In this document: piece by piece, positions 21,082 to 30,051 of the stretch | How the letters are laid out: each line of letters opens with the position of its first letter | How positions within the stretch are numbered: position 1 is the stretch's first letter | NCBI GenBank assembly: GCA_963721405.1 | Contig: CAVRJA010000014.1 | Location: forward strand, 1,898,615-1,962,614 | Length of the DNA stretch: 64,000 nt | Direction: 5' to 3' | Source: JAFNAG01 sp963721405 | GTDB lineage: Bacteria > Acidobacteriota > UBA6911 | Made by a program: the position numbers and the translations under genes | Notes under the pieces: model-generated | The model's input: only the letters and a program-made list of their open reading frames with translations | Databases searched by the model: none | Told to the model about the DNA's origin: nothing

Positions 21082-21497
21082 CGCTGCTGCTGGACACTAA
21101 CATTTTGATCTACGCCTCCGATGAGAGGTCTTCCTATTTCAAATGGGCACGGCGCACGATCGCCGATGCGGTGGCAGGAGAGGGAGCTGCGATCGACGCC
21201 GTCAGCCTGGCTGAGCTCTGTGTGGGCGACGCCGAGCCGAAAAGAGTGGCTGACCGCATTCGCAGCTGGGGCGTCGAGGTTCTCGATGTTCCTGTCGCCG
21301 CCGCGGAGGTGAGTGCGCGTGCCTACCAGTTGTATCGGCGCCGCCGGAAGAGGGATTCCGGCAAGGATTCCCCCTCCATTCCCCTGCCGGATTTCTTCAT
21401 CGGCGCCCATGCTCAGATCATGGGTTGGACTCTGGCGACGGCAGACCGGGACCGTTTTAAAATCTACTTTCCCAAGGTTCCGCTTAAGACGCCGTAA
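21078..21497 (+). CDS. PIN-domain protein, probable VapC-type toxin
   Basis: 139 residues. PIN-domain toxins are Mg-dependent endoribonucleases. The acidic metal-binding residues are in place: D6 in LLDTNILIYA, E46 in SLAELCVG, D105 in LPDFFIGAHA and D123 in LATADRDRF. It starts with TTG, overlapping the antitoxin stop (TTGA). The pair sits right after the rRNA terminator, a location where a small module would not disrupt other genes. The RNA target is unknown. Confidence 0.83.
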   Translation: MTLLLDTNILIYASDERSSYFKWARRTIADAVAGEGAAIDAVSLAELCVGDAEPKRVADRIRSWGVEVLDVPVAAAEVSARAYQLYRRRRKRDSGKDSPSIPLPDFFIGAHAQIMGWTLATADRDRFKIYFPKVPLKTP

Positions 21498-21529
21498 CTT
21501 CGTTAACTCAAATCATAGAGGGGACATTC

Positions 21530-22294
21530 ATGGTGAAGGATAAAATTGCACTCGTAACCGGCGCCAGCAGCGGCATCGGCCGCGCGACCGCACGCGCATT
21601 GGCCCGGCATGGGGCCCGCGTCGCTTTAACAGGCAGGCAGATGAGCGCGCTGGAAGAAGAAGCGGGGCGCATCGCCGCTTCGGGAGGAGAAGCGTTTGCC
21701 ATCGCCGGCGACCTGAAGAACGAGGAGATTCGAAAGCGGATTGTCGAGGAGACAGTCGCTCACTTTGGGGGCCTCGATATCCTCGTCAACGCGGCCGGCA
21801 CGATCGCCAACGGGACGATCGAAAACACCACCCTCGCCGACTGGCGCACGATGTTTGAACTCAACCTGGAGGCGGTCTTTTCCCTGATGCAAATCGCCGT
21901 TCCCCATCTGGAAAAGAACAAAGGAAGCGTCGTCAACGTCAGCAGTGTGACCGGCATCCGGGCTTTTCCCAATGTTCTCGCCTACTGTGTCAGCAAAGCC
22001 GGCGTCGACCAGCTCACCCGCTGCGCGGCTCTCGAGCTCGCGCCAAAGGGAATCCGGGTCAATGCGGTCGATCCCGGTGTCGTGGTGACTGACCTGCACC
22101 GCCGGGGCGGCATGGGAGAGGAGAAGTATCAGGGATTTCTCGAACACAGCCGTACGACACACCCGCTCGGCCGCGTCGGGCAGACGGAAGATATCGCCAA
22201 CGCCATCGTATTTCTTGCCTCGGATCAGGCCGGGTGGATTACGGGTGTGAGCCTGCCCATCGACGGCGGCCGCCACCAGACGTGCGCCCGATAA
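21530..22294 (+). CDS. SDR-family NAD(P)-dependent oxidoreductase
   Basis: 254 residues, a classical short-chain dehydrogenase. The Rossmann motif is TGASSGIG near residue 10. NAAG near 88 follows, the catalytic Ser is in NVSSVTG, and the YxxxK pair is YCVSK near 152-156. The C-terminus SLPIDGGR is FabG-like. AGAGGGG lies 6 bp before the ATG. It starts 33 bp after the PIN gene, so read-through is possible. Substrate cannot be told; 3-oxoacyl-ACP or a sugar/steroid-type alcohol are both open. Confidence 0.88.
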   Translation: MVKDKIALVTGASSGIGRATARALARHGARVALTGRQMSALEEEAGRIAASGGEAFAIAGDLKNEEIRKRIVEETVAHFGGLDILVNAAGTIANGTIENTTLADWRTMFELNLEAVFSLMQIAVPHLEKNKGSVVNVSSVTGIRAFPNVLAYCVSKAGVDQLTRCAALELAPKGIRVNAVDPGVVVTDLHRRGGMGEEKYQGFLEHSRTTHPLGRVGQTEDIANAIVFLASDQAGWITGVSLPIDGGRHQTCAR

Positions 22295-22409
22295 GGGTGC
22301 GGAGCTGGAGCGCGCGAGGTGTCCACGACGTGGTCACCTGTTGCTCATGAATGCCCTGCTCCGAATCTGGTGTTGCCGGCATTCATGTGCAACCTGCTGT
22401 CTCTGCCTA

Positions 22410-22802
22410 CTATTTCGAAGCCTTCACTGAAATGTGCGTGTGTTGCCCGGGAGCTCCTCGAACTTGAACGCAATCGGTGCCGGCGAAGTGGATCTCGGAG
22501 AGATAGGAGTCGTCACCGACCTTGTCGAATACCAAGTGCGTTTCCTCGCCCGGGCTTTGCTTGATTCGCGTCACAATGCTCACCGCGGTCGTCTCGTTGC
22601 TGTCGAGGTTTCGGAGCCTCATATGCGCTACTGCCGCCGATTCCTCGTAGAACTCGTAACGGCCCGCCGCGTACGTCTTGCCGTCCACGATGAAACTAAA
22701 AGGAATGTCTACGACCACCTTGGATGCCCTTGCGAAGACCACGCCGCTCGCCAGAGCCACGAAGGCCGCCAATGCCAGAACACCGAAGAGTTTCCTGTCC
22801 AT
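22410..22802 (-). CDS. secreted protein of unknown function
   Basis: 130 residues from MDRKLFGVLALAAF (ATG at 22802), which gives a normal signal peptide ending near VVFA. The frame is open to 22847 but the extra 15 residues would spoil it. The mature part begins KVVVDIPFSFIVDGKTYAAG, a motif of small beta-rich exported proteins that I associate with Acidobacteriota, and ends TDCVQVRG...HISVKASK. No catalytic motif is seen. It points toward the SDR gene and is not part of an obvious operon. Confidence 0.7.
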   Translation of the reverse strand: MDRKLFGVLALAAFVALASGVVFARASKVVVDIPFSFIVDGKTYAAGRYEFYEESAAVAHMRLRNLDSNETTAVSIVTRIKQSPGEETHLVFDKVGDDSYLSEIHFAGTDCVQVRGAPGQHTHISVKASK

Positions 22803-22992
22803 GCAAAGCCTCCAGATCTTGGATAAACCCCGCCGCTCCCCCCACACCTGTTTTCTGAGGACCTGTCAACCAACACTCTGCCGAAAGTTTAGTGCTCGCG
22901 GGCGCTTAGTCAAGGGACAATGAAATCCAATTTCATGCGAGAAGAGAGCGCAGAAGCGGAGGTTCTGTGCGTGCGGAGTGCGATCCGGGGAT

Positions 22993-23394
22993 TCAATTCT
23001 TGCGAGAGTGGATCTTTACAAACTCGACGATTTCCTCGAGCGAACTCCCGGGCGGAAAAACTTCGGCGATCCCGATTTCCTTCAGCCGTGGGATGTCGTG
23101 ATCGGGGATGATGCCGCCCGCGAACACCATGACATCGTCGAGCTTCTTCTCACGCTTCAGCTCCAGAATGCGCGGGAAAAGGTGCATGTGCGCGCCTGAG
23201 AGGATCGACAGGCCGATGGCGTCGACGTCCTCTTGAAGCGCGGCGTTCACGATCTGCTCCGGCGTCTGGCGCAAGCCCGTGTAGATCACTTCCATGCCGG
23301 CGTCCCGGAGAGCGCGGGCAATCACCTTCGCTCCACGGTCATGCCCGTCCAGGCCCGGCTTGGCCACGAGTACTCGGATCTTTTTTTCGGTCAT
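22993..23394 (-). CDS. methylmalonyl-CoA mutase, cobalamin-binding small subunit
   Basis: 133 residues from ATG at 23394 (MTEKKIRVLVAKPGLDGHDRG). A longer frame to 23625 would overlap mutA and has no family match before this point. The DGHDRG motif is the base-off cobalamin-binding DxHxxG. The later VGLSIL-like stretch and FAGGIIPDHD fit the B12 domain. With the large subunit it isomerises methylmalonyl-CoA and succinyl-CoA. The two-gene form is usual in archaea and several bacterial groups, unlike the single long MutB chain. It starts 26 bp after mutA. Confidence 0.9.
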   Translation of the reverse strand: MTEKKIRVLVAKPGLDGHDRGAKVIARALRDAGMEVIYTGLRQTPEQIVNAALQEDVDAIGLSILSGAHMHLFPRILELKREKKLDDVMVFAGGIIPDHDIPRLKEIGIAEVFPPGSSLEEIVEFVKIHSRKN

Positions 23395-23420
23395 ATCATC
23401 CTGCGGCGGACCGGACGCAT

Positions 23421-25040
<1,620 letters not shown>

Positions 25041-25051
25041 GACACGCCAAT

Positions 25052-25525
25052 TCAATTTGGTGAGTTCTTGCCCATCTCCAGGCGCTGCGCCTCCCGGAAG
25101 CACTCAAGAGCCTTGTCAGGCTGGCCCATCTCCTTGTAGATGTAGCCCTTGTCCTTCCAGATGGCGGCTTTGTTCCGGGGGACCTTGAATGCGGTCATGT
25201 TGGCGTCCAGCAGGCGGAGCGCGATTTCATGCTGCATTTTGTGGCGGAACTCATCTGAAAAACCGAGCAGCTCCTTCAGCAGCACCGGCTCCTGATCGTC
25301 AGGCCATTTCATCTTGAAGATCTTGTTGGCTTCCTCCGCCGCCTTGGCGAATTCCTTTTTCTTAATCAGGATCACGACTATCTCGTGTTGGGCTTCGGCG
25401 ACGCTTCGCGTCTGGCTGAGATCGGGTCCCTGGACCGGAAGGCAGGAACCGGCGATCGGAAACGCGAAGGCCAGCAGGGCGCCTGCCATGAACCGCTTCT
25501 GAAACCGAGCAGTGCCAGGTTTCAT
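25052..25525 (-). CDS. small TPR-like exported protein, possible lipoprotein
   Basis: 157 residues. The N-terminus MKPGTARFQKRFMAGALLAF...PIAGSC looks like a signal peptide with a lipobox-like AGSC (Cys 28). The remainder is helical with a TPR-like motif near the C-terminus (AAIWKDKGYIYKEMGQPDKALECFREAQRL). The start overlaps the anti-sigma stop by 4 bp (ATGA), so it belongs to that unit. It may help the anti-sigma protein sense an envelope signal; that is inference from position. Confidence 0.7.
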   Translation of the reverse strand: MKPGTARFQKRFMAGALLAFAFPIAGSCLPVQGPDLSQTRSVAEAQHEIVVILIKKKEFAKAAEEANKIFKMKWPDDQEPVLLKELLGFSDEFRHKMQHEIALRLLDANMTAFKVPRNKAAIWKDKGYIYKEMGQPDKALECFREAQRLEMGKNSPN

Positions 25526-26094
25526 CTTGCCTCCGTCTGGAAGGGATTGTCCAGAGACACGGGGCGCATGCCGGCAAACGGATTTCCCGCGACGGCGAAC
25601 GGATTGTCCACAACAATGTCCTCTCTGTCGGCGTCCGCGCCGGGGTCGTAACTGGCCCTGCGGAGTTGCTGGCTGTGGATCTGTTCCAGGAGGCTACGCT
25701 GTTCCAGATAATGATTCATGTACGACTGGAGACTTCTCTGGGAATCCTGGTACCGCATGTAACCCCAGATTCCAAGGGCGAGCACGACGGTGGCAGCAAC
25801 CGTGGCCGTTGCGCCTACCCACCTGTTCATGACCAGAAACCGAAAAAACCCGGACGAGTTGGTCGGGGGCGGCATTTCGGCGATTCGGGACCGCAGGTTG
25901 TTCCACAGTTCGGGGATAGGCTCCACAGCCGCAGCGTGCGATTCAATGAAGACGCCCGCTTCCCTGAGGTCCCGGTATTCGGACTCGCATGGCGGGCATT
26001 CCTTCAGATGAACCTTGATCTGCTCCGCCATGTGGTCCGGGAGCTCACCGTCGATGTAAGCCGTCAAATCGTCGCTGCACTGTCGGCAATTCAT
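25522..26094 (-). CDS. anti-sigma factor with zinc-finger (zf-HC2) and one membrane segment
   Basis: 190 residues. The N-terminus MNCRQCSDDLTAYIDGELP and HLKECPPCESEY form the H-x3-C-x2-C zinc-binding anti-sigma domain. A single membrane helix follows near residues 92-112 (VGATATVAATVVLALGIWGY). The extracytoplasmic tail is coiled-coil-like (LEQRSLLEQIHSQQL). It starts 1 bp after the sigma gene stop, which supports it as the cognate anti-sigma. Confidence 0.87.
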   Translation of the reverse strand: MNCRQCSDDLTAYIDGELPDHMAEQIKVHLKECPPCESEYRDLREAGVFIESHAAAVEPIPELWNNLRSRIAEMPPPTNSSGFFRFLVMNRWVGATATVAATVVLALGIWGYMRYQDSQRSLQSYMNHYLEQRSLLEQIHSQQLRRASYDPGADADREDIVVDNPFAVAGNPFAGMRPVSLDNPFQTEAR

Positions 26095-26095
26095 A

Positions 26096-26701
26096 TTACA
26101 CCTTCAAGTATTCCTTAACTCGTTTCCGGACATGGAGCCTCGCCCGGTGGATGTCCGTCTTGACGCTGGGAAGACTCCGGCCGACGATCTCCGCGATCTC
26201 CTGGTAACTCAGGTGATGAATGGCTGAGAAAATAAACACCTCCCGGTATTTTTCAGGAAGATCAAGGATGACTTCTCGAACGACGTGCTCGAGCTCTTTG
26301 GCTTGGAACTCCTCCTGGGGCCCTTTGCGCTCATCCACCAACTCCGCTATGTTCCGTCCTTCTTCGTCCTGCAAATCGACCGACACGGTGGCGGGGGTGC
26401 GACGACGGTATTTCTGGTACACGAAATTGCGTGCGATCCGGAACAACCATGGCTCGAATTTCGCATCGTCCTTCAATGAACCGAGCTTTTGATAGACGGT
26501 TACAAATGTCTCCTGTGTAAGATCTTCCGCCTCCTCAATTGACGCAACCATGCGGTAGACGAAATTCAGGACCTTGCGAGAGAACAATTCGTATATGTTC
26601 TGAAATGCAGCAAGGTCCCCTCTCTTCGCCTGTTCTATCCAGCGCGCCAAGAGAGCGGTGTCTAACGCCACGCCACCGGGGTTCAGGTCATTTTTCTTCA
26701 A
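26096..26701 (-). CDS. ECF-type RNA polymerase sigma factor
   Basis: 201 residues. Region 2 includes FQNIYELFSRKVLNFVYRM and EEAEDLTQETFVTVYQKL. Region 4 is LPEKYREVFIFSAIHHLSY followed by EIAEIVGRSLPSVKTDIHRA. An RpoE-like ECF factor by appearance. It is the first gene of a minus-strand run: sigma, anti-sigma, TPR lipoprotein, mutase large and small subunits. The 425 bp upstream face lexA divergently. Autoregulation of its own operon is usual for such factors, but no ECF promoter motif was proven. Confidence 0.93.
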   Translation of the reverse strand: MKKNDLNPGGVALDTALLARWIEQAKRGDLAAFQNIYELFSRKVLNFVYRMVASIEEAEDLTQETFVTVYQKLGSLKDDAKFEPWLFRIARNFVYQKYRRRTPATVSVDLQDEEGRNIAELVDERKGPQEEFQAKELEHVVREVILDLPEKYREVFIFSAIHHLSYQEIAEIVGRSLPSVKTDIHRARLHVRKRVKEYLKV

Positions 26702-27126
26702 ACTGAACTCACATTGAAAGATTCAGGCCGTTTCGGAAAGTTTCGTTCTGGTTGAAAAAATATCAGATCGCCGGCCGTGCGACGGGACCGGTAAAGTCCT
26801 GCCGGGCATCGAGGCAGAACCCGGGTCGAGCGGCCACCCGGATCTAGTGTATCAGAGATCTTTTCCGCGTATGCAAATTTTGGAACTTGAAGCGGGTCAG
26901 GCCCGTGTAATGGGCAGATCCGTCCGGCAACCTCCAGCGGGTTGTGAAGGGAAACAGGCAGGACGCGGAAGCGCCGACATAGAAATCTGTGCCGGCGCTT
27001 ATCTGCGTCCTCAATGCCCCTGAAACTCCCCCTTATCCAATACTGATCCAAAAAACTCCGCTTTTTTTTGTTGATATTCACCTTTTCATCACCTATACTC
27101 CAAACAGTGAAGGAAAGGTGAAAACG
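26702..27126. other. divergent intergenic region between sigma gene and lexA
   Basis: No gene is supported. The lexA-side end carries a good sigma-70 promoter and repeated TCACCT words (next entry). The remainder has no array, tRNA or clear terminator. Confidence 0.7.
27071..27122 (+). promoter_or_regulatory. lexA promoter with candidate operator repeats
   Basis: TTGATA (27071-27076), a 17-bp spacer and TATACT (27094-27099) form a near-consensus promoter. TCACCT occurs at 27078-27083 and again at 27089-27094, 11 bp apart (one helix turn). Its reverse complement AGGTGA is at 27116-27121. TTCACCTTT and AAAGGTGAA also make a wider inverted repeat (27077-27085, 27114-27122). Overlap with the promoter fits a repressor site, possibly for LexA itself; this does not look like the E. 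coli or B. subtilis SOS box. Confidence 0.6.
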
Positions 27127-27732
27127 ATGAAGCTGACCAAGCGACAGAAAGAGATCCTCGATTACCTCACCGAGTTCATTGATCGCGAGGGGTACTCTCC
27201 AAGCATGGAGGAGATCGCCGGGCACTTTCACATCGCCTCCCTTAACGCCGTTTTCAAACATCTGGAGGCGCTCCAGGCCCGCGGCTATCTGCACCGTGAC
27301 GCCAACCGGGCGCGGTCGATCGAACTGAAAAGGATCGACCCGCCACCGGCTTTGACACTTCCTTTATATGGTTCCATCGCCGCCGGACGGCCGATCGAGG
27401 CGGTGTCCACCCCGGAAACCATGACCGTCCCCGAAGAGCTGTTGCCCGGTCCGGGCACGTATTACGTGCTCCGGGTTCAGGGTGAATCGATGATCGACGA
27501 ACACATCGAAGATGGCGATTATGTGGTCGTCGATCCTCAGCCCCAGGCAGACGACGGCAAGACGGTCGTCGCGCTGGTGGATAACGAAAACGTCACGCTT
27601 AAAAAACTCTATCGCGAAGGGCCTCAGGTTCGCCTGCAGCCGGCAAACCCTGTCCTCGCCCCCCTTTTGCTGGACGCCGCCCGGGTTCAGGTCCAGGGGG
27701 TGGTCGTGGCCGTCATGCGCAAGTATCGATAA
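27127..27732 (+). CDS. lexA: SOS repressor LexA
   Basis: 201 residues from ATG at 27127, preceded by GGAAAGGTG; upstream frame to 26989 would cover the promoter. The N-terminal winged helix (MKLTKRQKEILDYL...GYSPSMEEI) binds DNA. The self-cleavage bond is the A86-G87 pair in SIAAGRPIEA. Catalytic Ser121 lies in VQGESMIDEHI and the Lys in VTLKKLYRE (about 159). The recognition helix HIASLNAVFKHLEAL differs from the SxN/GxR-type helices of well-studied LexA proteins, so a different operator is expected. It leads a three-gene operon. Confidence 0.95.
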   Translation: MKLTKRQKEILDYLTEFIDREGYSPSMEEIAGHFHIASLNAVFKHLEALQARGYLHRDANRARSIELKRIDPPPALTLPLYGSIAAGRPIEAVSTPETMTVPEELLPGPGTYYVLRVQGESMIDEHIEDGDYVVVDPQPQADDGKTVVALVDNENVTLKKLYREGPQVRLQPANPVLAPLLLDAARVQVQGVVVAVMRKYR

Positions 27733-27750
27733 AGGAAAAGGAGAGAGAGG

Positions 27751-27954
27751 ATGAACGCCATCTATCAGGTGACTGTACGGGGGAAGAAACTCGAGAGTCG
27801 TGATCTGCGCAAGCTTTTGGCACGAGCCGTGGCAGAAAAACGAACCATGGACGAACGGCTCCGCCTTTTTGCCACTCTGCAGAAAGGGACTCTGCCGGTC
27901 TTCGGTGCGGGAGTTTCCATGGGGCTCTGTGCCGGCGAAGTTTCGGAGCGATAA
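27751..27954 (+). CDS. 67-residue protein of unknown function in lexA operon
   Basis: Starts 18 bp after lexA, behind a strong purine-rich ribosome-binding site (GGAGAGAGAGG). Sequence begins MNAIYQVTVRGKKLESRDLR. The first 45 residues are charged and probably helical (LRKLLARAVAEKRTMDERLR); the end is richer in Gly and Ser. No known motif is recognised. Tight spacing on both sides suggests it works with LexA or with the ATPase 24 bp downstream. Confidence 0.7.
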   Translation: MNAIYQVTVRGKKLESRDLRKLLARAVAEKRTMDERLRLFATLQKGTLPVFGAGVSMGLCAGEVSER

Positions 27955-27978
27955 GACTTCCGCAGCCGCGAGGCAGAT

Positions 27979-28731
27979 ATGTACAGCATGGCAGGCGCCG
28001 CCTGGCGCCCTGTGCCGCCTATCCCGGCCAGGGAAGGTTGTGCGATATGTCACGGAACCGGTTGGGAACTGATGCGGTCGCCGACCGTGACCCGCGCGCG
28101 GCGCTGTGCGTGTCATGTCTTGTGGCATCTGGTCGAAATAAAGGATCGCGTCGGGATTCCCCGGCGCTACGAACACTGTACTCTCGACAACTTTTCGCCC
28201 TTGAATCTTTCCCAGGTGCGGGCGCTCGCCGGTGCGCGGAAATTTGCCGATTATTCGTTGAACTCCGGCCGGCAACTGTTCCTCGCCGGGACGGAAGGGG
28301 TGGGGAAAACCCATCTCGCTGTGGGAGTCTTGAAAGAACTGCTTCCCCGTTTTGGCGACAGTGCGACGTTTGTCGATTTCACCAACCTGTTCGATGGTGT
28401 CATCAGTGACTGGTCTCGGCTTCGTAAGAGCCGGCTGCTTGTCCTGGACAGTTTCGGGCAGATCCACCCGTCAGGGGAGCGTGTGAAGATCTCACAGGAG
28501 TTGCTGGAGGCGCGCCTGGGATCGGGGCGATTGACCGTTCTGACCGGCGAACCGGTGCGCCGGAGCACTCTGTTTCGAAAGAACCTGCCGTCGAATGCTT
28601 CCACTACCGAGATCTTTCTGGCAGCGCTTCCTCCGACTCTGGCCTTCCAATTCTTGAGTCGCACAAGAATTTTATCTTTAGAGGGAGAGGATTTTCGTCA
28701 CAAGTCTTCACGCACTGCCACACTTATTTGA
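27979..28731 (+). CDS. DnaC/IstB-like AAA+ ATPase with zinc-finger N-terminus
   Basis: 250 residues. A CxxC/CxC pair (C21, C24, C43, C45 in CAICHGTGW and RRCAC) makes a zinc-binding module like that of DnaI-type helicase loaders. Next comes VGIPRRYEHCTLDNF, typical of the family. Walker A is GTEGVGKT (104-111). Walker B reads LLVLDSFG, with Ser where the second acidic residue is expected. The sensor-1 region (TVLTGEPV) also departs from the usual TTN form. A possible arginine finger is FLSRTRI. It is probably a DnaC-like helicase-loader relative, possibly with reduced ATPase activity. Confidence 0.8.
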   Translation: MYSMAGAAWRPVPPIPAREGCAICHGTGWELMRSPTVTRARRCACHVLWHLVEIKDRVGIPRRYEHCTLDNFSPLNLSQVRALAGARKFADYSLNSGRQLFLAGTEGVGKTHLAVGVLKELLPRFGDSATFVDFTNLFDGVISDWSRLRKSRLLVLDSFGQIHPSGERVKISQELLEARLGSGRLTVLTGEPVRRSTLFRKNLPSNASTTEIFLAALPPTLAFQFLSRTRILSLEGEDFRHKSSRTATLI

Positions 28732-29260
28732 GAGCCTTCAGACGCGAGGAAGTCTGATCCTTCGGAGACTCCTTGGGGGTCTTGCACAACCTTTAAGCAA
28801 ACAGGTACGAACCAACCTGATTTCAAAGAATTAGGCCTGTCGAAAAATCGATTTTCACACAGTTTTCCACACATTTTGTGAAAAACCTGGGAGAGTTCCT
28901 AGGTCAATTTTTTTCTGCAGAATCTTCTCCCGGCATCGCAGTTCTGGCATTGCTATTGCGCCTGATGCGAACAGGGACGACTCGCCAAGTTCGGGTTGTC
29001 GGAGCGTCTTTTCTCCGGCTCTGAATCACGACCTTGCGCACACTCTGGAATTCTGCGTCGGGATTTCCCTCCGGTTCCGTTGCGCGATGCCGGTTGAATC
29101 ACAATTCTCCGATGGTATAATCGTCGTTCCAAAAGTGGAAGGAAGTCGACACATGCCGGCGGGAGATCGTAACTTTCCTGGTTTGGTTCCGGCTTGCCGG
29201 CAGATGCCTCCGGCGCGGGATCCCCTGCACATGACACGTCAGTGACGTTTGGGTGAGGGA
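28732..29260. other. gene-free stretch with DnaA-box-like words
   Basis: No gene is supported. At 28852-28886 it contains TTTTCACACA, TTTTCCACA (one mismatch from the DnaA box TTATCCACA) and TGTGAAAAAC in opposing sense. The promoter for the DUF47 gene is at the far end. No array of exact boxes or long AT-rich tract was seen. Confidence 0.6.
29094..29121 (+). promoter_or_regulatory. promoter of the DUF47 gene
   Basis: TTGAAT at 29094-29099, a 16-bp spacer, and TATAAT at 29116-29121, about 140 bp upstream of the ATG at 29261. Confidence 0.6.
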
Positions 29261-29878
29261 ATGGTCAGACTCTTTAAGAAGGATGAGAAGTTCTTCCGGA
29301 TCTTCAACCAGATGACCGTGCATCTCCTGGAAGGCGCCGAAATCCTCAAGAAGATGATCAGCGAGCCGGCCGGCGAGCTGCAGCCTCTGGCGGTGAGGAT
29401 CAAGGAACTCGAGCATCTCGGGGATGATCTCACGCACACGGTGATCGGCGAGTTGAACAAGACCTTCATTACACCGATCGATCGCGAGGATATCCACGAT
29501 CTCTCTATGGCTCTCGATGACGTGCTGGACTTGATCGACGCCACGGCCGGGCGAATCGTGCTCTTCCAGATCCGTGTGCCGGTCGCCGAATTGCCGGCGA
29601 TGGCCACCGTCCTGCTGAGCCAGGTGAAGGAGATCTCGGCGGCGGTGAGCCGTCTCCATGACAATGACCACGTCATCGAGCGTTGTGTCGAGATCAACCG
29701 GCTGGAAAACGACGCCGATCGTCTTTTTCAGTTGGCGATCGGACGCCTGTTCGAAGAAGTGAAGGATCCGATTGACGTGATCAAGCGCAAAGAAATCATC
29801 GAAAGTCTGGAGCGAGCGACCGACAAGGCGGAAGATGTCTCCAACGTCCTCGAATCCATCGTCGTGAAAAACGCATAG
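29261..29878 (+). CDS. DUF47 (PhoU-like) family protein
   Basis: 205 residues from ATG at 29261 with GGTGAGGGA just upstream; a TTG 12 bp earlier is less likely. The chain is nearly all helix, with the typical LFKKDEKFFRIFNQ opening, HLGDDLTHTVIGELNKTF, ITPIDREDIHDLSMALDDV and VIKRKEIIESLERATDKAED. DUF47 proteins usually sit beside a Pit-type phosphate transporter, which they appear to regulate. No pit gene is adjacent here, so the partner is elsewhere. Confidence 0.88.
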   Translation: MVRLFKKDEKFFRIFNQMTVHLLEGAEILKKMISEPAGELQPLAVRIKELEHLGDDLTHTVIGELNKTFITPIDREDIHDLSMALDDVLDLIDATAGRIVLFQIRVPVAELPAMATVLLSQVKEISAAVSRLHDNDHVIERCVEINRLENDADRLFQLAIGRLFEEVKDPIDVIKRKEIIESLERATDKAEDVSNVLESIVVKNA

Positions 29879-29926
29879 TCAGTGCCGGGTCGATTTCGGC
29901 CGCAAGTGTTTCGAGCGGGGCGTGAA

Positions 29927-29978
29927 TCTAAAGTCTAAGGTCTAAAGTCTAAGGTCTAAAGTCTGAGGTCTAAAGTCT
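29927..29978. repeat. heptamer tandem array (TCTAAAG/TCTAAGG)
   Basis: Seven to eight consecutive 7-bp units: TCTAAAG and TCTAAGG alternate, with one TCTGAGG. It follows the DUF47 stop by about 50 bp and has no facing arm nearby. Confidence 0.85.
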
Positions 29979-30051
29979 TCAAGCGCCATCGGCCCTTTAT
30001 CACCACTCAGACACCCTGTTCAGCCCGTAAGCGCGACCGTTTCGTGAAGCG

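Noticed and set aside
29927..29978. CRISPR array
   Set aside because: Units are 7 bp with no spacers; there are no cas genes in the window.
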